The position numbers were made by a program, and so were the translations under genes. Shown here piece by piece: positions 58,035 to 64,000 of a DNA stretch of 64,000 nt (positions within the stretch are counted from its first letter, which is position 1; each line of letters opens with the position of its first letter). The stretch comes from Chloroflexota bacterium (GTDB lineage Bacteria; Chloroflexota; Dehalococcoidia; GIF9; AB-539-J10): contig JACAEN010000032.1 in the NCBI GenBank assembly GCA_013388845.1, positions 37,693-101,692 on the forward strand. Reading direction: 5' to 3'. Under the pieces are notes generated by a model. It was not told the DNA's origin. It ran no database searches and worked only from the letters and a program-made list of their open reading frames with translations.

Positions 58035-58568
58035 ATGAAGAAAAGTATTTTGCGCTGGGAGTTAGGGGGAATCGCCTTCATAGTTGTTTTGGGAACGTTG
58101 CTGCACTTTGCTTTCGAGTGGTCCGGGCGCTGCATTCCTGTCGGCGCGATTGCCGCCGTGAATGAAAGTGTGTGGGAGCATCTAAAACTGGGGTTTTGGC
58201 CGGCATTGGTATTTGCGGCTTGGGAATATGGCCGCTTCGGGAAGTCAACGAACAATTTTCGCCTGGCAAAGACCGTGGGAATTTATGTGATACCAATCAC
58301 TATTGTAGTCCTTTACTATGCCTACACAGCTATCCTGGGGCATGGTCTCTTGATGGTTGACATTGCGATTTTCGTCGTAGCGGTCGCAGTCGGACAGTTA
58401 GTGAGCTATAGATTGCTGATTGCCTCTCCATTGCCGAAAAGGCTTAATCGGTTCGCCCCGATTGCTTTAGCTGTTCTGGGTATTCTTTTCGTGCTATTCA
58501 CTTTCTATCCACCGCAATTCCCGCTGTTCAGAGACCCTGTCAGCGGTGGCTATGGCATTGTCGGCTGA
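58035..58568 (+). CDS. DUF6512-like membrane protein
   Basis: This 177-aa protein has five hydrophobic helices. The conserved block AVNESVWEHLKLGFWPAL lies after the first helix and is typical of DUF6512. I used the ATG at 58035; a GTG at 58029 overlaps the upstream stop and is possible. Function is unknown. Coupling with the YhfC-like gene suggests a shared membrane role. Confidence 0.7.
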   Translation: MKKSILRWELGGIAFIVVLGTLLHFAFEWSGRCIPVGAIAAVNESVWEHLKLGFWPALVFAAWEYGRFGKSTNNFRLAKTVGIYVIPITIVVLYYAYTAILGHGLLMVDIAIFVVAVAVGQLVSYRLLIASPLPKRLNRFAPIALAVLGILFVLFTFYPPQFPLFRDPVSGGYGIVG

Positions 58569-58708
58569 GAAAACAAAAGTGGCACTCGGTGAATTCCAGC
58601 CAAAGTTTTCAGGTCCATGTTAGATTTTGCTATGAAGCAAGGCTATCATTAAGATATTGCCGGAAAAATCATCAAATCAAGAACAAGTTATTGCAAAAGG
58701 AGGAAAGC

Positions 58709-58882
58709 ATGGCAGAGGAAAAGAAAAAACTTTGGTCTCGCCGCCCCTCCCCAGCCTGGGTCGGCCCTGTCTGGTTCATCGGCTGGCTGTTCACGGTCGG
58801 CTATGCCCACCTGGTCTGGTGGCAGATTCTGCTGGCTCTTATAGTCTGGCCGTACTTCTTAGGTCGGGCAGTGGGAGGCTGA
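58709..58882 (+). CDS. Small membrane protein, 57 aa
   Basis: The ATG at 58709 has AAAGGAGG 5 nt upstream. The peptide starts MAEEKKKLWSRRPSPAWVGP and has one or two hydrophobic helices (VWFIGWLFTVGYAHLVWWQI, then LLALIVWPYFLG). It is Trp-rich. I do not recognise it. It lies downstream of the two membrane-protein genes. Confidence 0.65.
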   Translation: MAEEKKKLWSRRPSPAWVGPVWFIGWLFTVGYAHLVWWQILLALIVWPYFLGRAVGG

Positions 58883-59083
58883 TGAGTTAGGAAATGGAAT
58901 ACTAAAATCATCACCCATTCGCTTCCGCCTCTGCTTCCAGCTATCGATATTTGAACCACTGTCTAAAGCGTAATCACAACGTGCAATGTGCTGCTGAGCC
59001 TTCTTGACCAGGGTATATTCTTCCACTCTACATAGAGGGTATAATATTTGACACGCCAAAATTGAATTCAAGGAGCGGGAAAC

Positions 59084-59821
59084 ATGACTGTCGAATCTCT
59101 GAAAAAACTTAGCAACACTGAACTAGCGCGTTACGTCATTGATGTCTTAAGACGGATGATGTTGCACTATGGCATATGGTTCAACGAGGTCGTCCATCAG
59201 CTAGGTCTGGAAGAGGCTATTCGACTTGAGGAACAAGCTTCTGCCTCGTTTTTCCCCATAGCCATAAAGCGGTTGTCCAAGACTCTGGGCTTCAAAACTG
59301 AAGACGACCTGCCGGTCGGGTTGGTCAATATGGAAAAGGGAAAGTTAATCAGCCTGATAAGAGCTATGTCCTTTAACTGGCTGGCAGGTGATGGGGTATG
59401 GTTCCGAACTGTCGAGGATAACTATGATATGCATATCAGCAAAAGGTGTAACGATACCTGCTGGAGCAGGTATTCGCCTCTGGAAGCAGCCATGATTAAA
59501 TCGTTTTTGCAGCTTCCCCCGCAAAGCGGATTGGATGGTTTGGAACAAGCTTTAGACTTTCGTCTTTACGCACACATCAATGAGCAGGCAATCGAAAGGT
59601 CAGACGATGAACTCATTCTTCGTATGGTGAAATGCCTGGTTCAAGGAACAAGGAAGCAAAAGAAACTGCCTGACTACCCCTGCAAGTCAGCAGGACTGGC
59701 CGAATTTCCGGCATTTGCCAGGACGATAGATCCTCGAATTAAGGTTGAGTGCATCGGTTGCCCTCCGGACGAGCATCCCAGAGAATGGTTTTGCGCCTGG
59801 CGGTTTTACATTCCTAAGTAA
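59084..59821 (+). CDS. DUF6125-like Cys/Trp-rich protein
   Basis: This 245-aa soluble protein resembles DUF6125 or the broader L-2-amino-thiazoline-4-carboxylate hydrolase-like group. The N-terminal half is helical (LARYVIDVLRRMMLHYGIWF). The C-terminal part has CNDTCWSRYSPLEA, IDPRIKVECIGCPPDEHP and the ending WFCAWRFYIPK. The paired Cys and the closing aromatic strand are the conserved points. The ribosome site is AGGAGCGGG. A TATAAT at 59040 may drive it. Confidence 0.6.
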   Translation: MTVESLKKLSNTELARYVIDVLRRMMLHYGIWFNEVVHQLGLEEAIRLEEQASASFFPIAIKRLSKTLGFKTEDDLPVGLVNMEKGKLISLIRAMSFNWLAGDGVWFRTVEDNYDMHISKRCNDTCWSRYSPLEAAMIKSFLQLPPQSGLDGLEQALDFRLYAHINEQAIERSDDELILRMVKCLVQGTRKQKKLPDYPCKSAGLAEFPAFARTIDPRIKVECIGCPPDEHPREWFCAWRFYIPK

Positions 59822-59869
59822 GCAGGCGTCTCTTGCTGCGACCTTCACCCTTAGGGAACTAAAGCAAAA

Positions 59870-59942
<73 letters not shown>

Positions 59943-60054
59943 AATAAAATAGTTTAGCATTGGCTAGCGGAGACGGTCAAATCAAGCACAAACAATGACA
60001 AGGAGATTTCCAGCGGCTATAATCTATACTACAATGCTAACAGGAGACACATAA

Positions 60055-60657
60055 TTGAGAGAGCCGTTTGCCAAATTCATAAAGAGGGAACTAGGAGCTA
60101 ATACGTTGCTTATTACCTGTGGCTTGCCTGGCACCTGGAAGAGCGAGACGAGTGAGGAGATTGCCAAGATTAAGGGCTATCCCGTCCTGCGCTCCGACCT
60201 GATTAGACTAGAAGTGCTGAAGGGTCAGGATATATTCGATGAGAAGGTGGCCTCGGACATGAGCAAACGGATGGCAGTTTACGATGAGACGTTCCGACGG
60301 GCAGACGAGGCCCTTAATAAAGGCGATAGTGTAATAATCGATGCTACCTTCGTCACCCAGTCGTTGAGAAGACGGGCTGCTGAAATAGCCGCCAAATACA
60401 ACAAAACCCTAATCATCCTTGAGACCCACTGTCCACAAGAGGTAGCCATCGGCCGGATACTAAGACGTACCAAAGAAAATTACGAATCAAACGCCCTCAC
60501 TGAGCAGGCTTACCTCGACAATAAAAGGAAGTTTGAAAAGGTGGACATAGATGATTTGAAGCGATTATATCCCGGGCTGAATATCATACATGTGATAGTT
60601 GATACCCAATACGACCCACCTGAAGACTGGTATATCATCGGTATGGAACAGAGGTAG
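60055..60657 (+). CDS. AAA-type P-loop kinase
   Basis: This 200-aa protein starts with TTG at 60055 after an AGGAGACAC site. Walker A reads TCGLPGTWKSETSEE; the usual GSGKST has become GTWKSE. The lid-like part with RRTKENYESNALTEQAYLDN follows. Walker B may be VIIDATFVT. It resembles small AAA_33 kinases that phosphorylate metabolites or nucleic acid ends. The substrate is unknown. Confidence 0.78.
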   Translation: MREPFAKFIKRELGANTLLITCGLPGTWKSETSEEIAKIKGYPVLRSDLIRLEVLKGQDIFDEKVASDMSKRMAVYDETFRRADEALNKGDSVIIDATFVTQSLRRRAAEIAAKYNKTLIILETHCPQEVAIGRILRRTKENYESNALTEQAYLDNKRKFEKVDIDDLKRLYPGLNIIHVIVDTQYDPPEDWYIIGMEQR

Positions 60658-60668
60658 GCCACTTCCTT

Positions 60669-60733
60669 TGTCACCCTGAGCGCCGACTTGTCGGGCTCAA
60701 GGTCTGAGATTCTTCGCTCCGCTCAGAATGACA
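60669..60733. repeat. Intergenic repeat, TTCGCTCAG family
   Basis: GTCACCCTGAGCGCCGAC and the inverse TTCGCTCCGCTCAGAATGAC form one copy between the kinase and PHP genes. A shorter related piece (TCCCGATAAATCGGGACTCG) lies at 61662-61681 before ahcY. Confidence 0.8.
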
Positions 60734-60765
60734 GAAAATCAAGGATGATTTATAAAGAGATAGGA

Positions 60766-61629
60766 ATGAAGATAGATTTGCACATCCATACCAAGACCGG
60801 CTCGGACGGCAATCTGCCTATTGAAGAGGTTTTCCAGGAGGCAAAGAGAAGAAATATCGATTTTATCTCGATAACTGACCACGATTCTATAGACTGCCAG
60901 GAAAGAGCTATCGCCCTGGCGAGAAAGCATGGCATATCTTACATCACTGGAGTGGAACTGAACGTGACCTTCCACTATCCTGAGGGCAATAAAGATGTTT
61001 CCCTGGATTTTCTGGGATACCGGTATGACATCGGCAATAAAGAGCTAAGGAGCAAGCTTAAATTGATAAAAGAGCACAGGGAAAGAAGGGCGCGCCAGAT
61101 TCTAGAGAACCTGAATGTGGAGTTTGTTAAGCAAGGTATCTCGAGATTTACTGACGAAGACCTCAGGAAGATACAGGACAGCGTAGACGGCGTTTTTGGG
61201 CGACCTCATATAGCGAACTACCTTGTAGAAAAGGGGATTGTAAAGGATAACCAAGAGGCCTTCGATAAATATCTGGTCAAATGCGATGCCCCTAAATATC
61301 CCCTTTCTCTGGCTGAAGCATCACAGTTGATCAGGAACGCCGGGGGTATATTGGTACATGCCCACCCTAGTGACCCCAACGGAATATCCCTGGCGAGCAT
61401 AACGCGTGATTTGGAGAAACAAACGAAGATTATGGAAAAATATATGCTAGAATACATTGACGGAGTTGAGTGCTGGCATCCGAGACATGACGAGAAAACC
61501 ACAGCACGCTATATTGAGTTTGCCAGGAAACATAATATGCTCGTAACCGGGGGCAGCGATTGTCATCAAAAACCTATCCTTATGGGCACACTGGACATAC
61601 CGGATTGGGTTGCTGAGCAGTTCCGCTAA
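60766..61629 (+). CDS. PHP-domain phosphoesterase (TrpH/YciV-like)
   Basis: The family start MKIDLHIHTKTGSDG is at 60766, giving 287 aa. The open frame to 60688 reads through an intergenic repeat and is not native. Metal ligands lie in DLHIHTKTGSD, SITDHDSIDC, TGVELNV, LVHAHPSDPNG and GGSDCHQ. The enzyme should be a three-metal phosphoesterase of the kind that acts on nucleotide 3',5'-bisphosphates or RNA ends. It is cytoplasmic. Confidence 0.88.
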   Translation: MKIDLHIHTKTGSDGNLPIEEVFQEAKRRNIDFISITDHDSIDCQERAIALARKHGISYITGVELNVTFHYPEGNKDVSLDFLGYRYDIGNKELRSKLKLIKEHRERRARQILENLNVEFVKQGISRFTDEDLRKIQDSVDGVFGRPHIANYLVEKGIVKDNQEAFDKYLVKCDAPKYPLSLAEASQLIRNAGGILVHAHPSDPNGISLASITRDLEKQTKIMEKYMLEYIDGVECWHPRHDEKTTARYIEFARKHNMLVTGGSDCHQKPILMGTLDIPDWVAEQFR

Positions 61630-61636
61630 TAGATGA

Positions 61637-62947
<1,311 letters not shown>

Positions 62948-63137
62948 AAAAGAGTAGAAGTACAAAATATGACAAATCCTAAGCACGGAATTCTGGAAGA
63001 AATGCAAAAGGCAGAAGTAAAAACGCAAAATGACAGGGCAAAACTCAAAAATCAGTTCAATAAAGTCTTTTTGCATTTTGAAAGGGTTTGTTTGGAGTTT
63101 AGAGATTGGGAATTAGAATTTCCCCAAAGGGGGTAAA

Positions 63138-64000
63138 ATGCCGAATAGCTTTAATCAGTCGGAATCTTATTTAGCCACAGCCGAGAGCGTCACCGAGGGA
63201 CATCCCGATAAGCTATGCGACCAGATTTCGGATGCTATCCTCGACGCTATGCTGGAACAGGACCCCTTCGCCCGGGTGGCTTGCGAAGTTTCTGTGGCTA
63301 TGGGCATGGTGATAGTTTTAGGTGAGGTTACCTGCCAGGGTTATGTGGAGATTCCTGAGGTTGTTCGCCAGGTGGTGAAAGACGTAGGCTATACCAAACC
63401 CGAATATGGCTTTGAGTACCGAACTTGCGGAGTCCTCGTCTCTATTAAGGAACAGTCCAGAGACATTGCTGATGGGGTTAGGCAATCTTGGGAAGTGAGG
63501 ATGGGAAAGTCAACTGACGTTCTAGACAGAACTGGTGCTGGTGACCAGGGAATGATGGTAGGCTTCGCTTGCAGAGAAACCCCCGAGTTTATGCCCTTGC
63601 CTATTATGCTGGCCAACAAGCTATGCCAAAGATTGGCCCAGGTAAGAAAAGAGGGAGTCGTCCCTTATCTCAGGCCCGATGGCAAATCTCAGGTGACTAT
63701 AGAATACAGTCGTGGCACACCCAAGAGAGTGGTCTGTGTGGTCATTGGAGCTCATCACGACCCCGAGGTGGAACGTGAGGTTATTGAGCGCGACCTTATA
63801 CAGCACGTGATTAAGAAGGTTATTCCCGCCAAACTGCTGGATAAGAACACTGAATATTACATCAACAGCGCCGGCAAATTTGTCATCGGCGGGCCGGTGA
63901 GCGACACCGGCTTTACCGGGCGCAAAGTTATCGCTGATACTTATGGCAGTGCCTGTCCACATGGTGGGGGCTGCTTTTCAGGCAAAGACCCTACTAAGGT
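63138..64000 (+). CDS. metK: S-adenosylmethionine synthetase, 3' end cut by the window
   Basis: The frame from the ATG at 63138 is open to the last base; the gene continues beyond the window. An AAAGGGGG ribosome site lies about 8 nt upstream. Motifs seen are [19 protein letters not shown] at the N-terminus, the glycine-rich ATP region [12 protein letters not shown], and [14 protein letters not shown] near the end of the visible part. MetK makes SAM from methionine and ATP, feeding the methyltransferases and AhcY upstream. About 287 codons are visible of the usual 385-400. Confidence 0.96.
   Translation, partial: MPNSFNQSESYLATAESVTEGHPDKLCDQISDAILDAMLEQDPFARVACEVSVAMGMVIVLGEVTCQGYVEIPEVVRQVVKDVGYTKPEYGFEYRTCGVLVSIKEQSRDIADGVRQSWEVRMGKSTDVLDRTGAGDQGMMVGFACRETPEFMPLPIMLANKLCQRLAQVRKEGVVPYLRPDGKSQVTIEYSRGTPKRVVCVVIGAHHDPEVEREVIERDLIQHVIKKVIPAKLLDKNTEYYINSAGKFVIGGPVSDTGFTGRKVIADTYGSACPHGGGCFSGKDPTK

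Noticed and set aside
62948..63137. SAM or SAH riboswitch before ahcY or metK
   Set aside because: The leader regions show only repeat pieces and A-rich sequence; no SAM-box or SAH-type conserved core can be found.

Overview
The window looks like the chromosome of an uncultured, strictly anaerobic bacterium, most likely a Chloroflexota of the Dehalococcoidia type. This placement is inference. It rests on the style of the proteins, the tightly packed housekeeping genes separated by several families of short palindromic intergenic repeats, frequent GTG and TTG starts, and a full energy-converting [NiFe]-hydrogenase beside catabolic CoA and molybdenum enzymes. No rRNA operon or intact transposase is present to settle it.

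Layout. Positions 1-4.4 kb are an A+T-rich accessory patch holding two unrecognised proteins, a truncated nuclease-like gene, a decayed copy of the 3' end of radC and a UbiE-like methyltransferase. It is bracketed by two degenerate copies of one gene fragment. From 4.4 to 17.3 kb lies a catabolic block. On the minus strand it has a molybdopterin oxidoreductase with its four-cluster ferredoxin partner, a 63-residue coiled-coil protein and a phenylacetate-CoA-ligase-like enzyme. On the plus strand it has an aldehyde dehydrogenase and a RutB-like cysteine hydrolase. A second minus-strand set follows: a UPF0261/Tm-1-like protein, a biotin-free carboxyltransferase-like protein, and a PEP-synthase-like enzyme split into an ATP-binding protein and a phospho-His protein. 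That last arrangement recalls phenylphosphate synthase. From 17.3 to 18.5 kb are scars: a restriction-modification N-terminal fragment, and a chimeric ORF carrying a near-identical copy of the aldehyde dehydrogenase tail.

From 18.6 to 23.5 kb are radC, cca, a VTT membrane protein, ispE, rsmA and the small SRP RNA. From 24.5 to 32.6 kb is a complete 14-gene Mbh-type hydrogenase operon in the same gene order as the Thermococcales mbhA-N locus. It has Mrp-like antiporter subunits, small and large subunits with all four Ni-Fe cysteines, a quinone-less NuoH-like anchor and a ferredoxin subunit. A HycI-like maturation protease follows on the other strand. By homology this operon would oxidise ferredoxin, release H2 and move ions across the membrane. 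From 33.4 to 36.3 kb are an enoyl-CoA hydratase, a 3-hydroxyacyl-CoA dehydrogenase, tmRNA and smpB. From 36.6 to 44.5 kb are small genes, comEA and comEC (DNA uptake), a cold-shock protein, a cupin and a CocE-like hydrolase. From 44.5 to 64 kb are mostly single housekeeping genes (M29 aminopeptidase, PGI/PMI, mfd, inositol phosphatase, mutM, beta-CASP nuclease, PHP phosphoesterase). The window ends in an ahcY-metK pair of the methyl cycle; metK runs off the end.

Main signals. (1) Short intergenic repeats have entered the reading frames of cca, rsmA and mfd and are translated. (2) The window has a complete Mbh locus of archaeal type. (3) A split PEP-dikinase sits beside a carboxyltransferase-like and a Tm-1-like gene, an enzyme set whose substrate cannot be read from the sequence. 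(4) Several intergenic regions hold gene scars, tRNA relics and one three-way-junction structure that ordinary annotation would miss.
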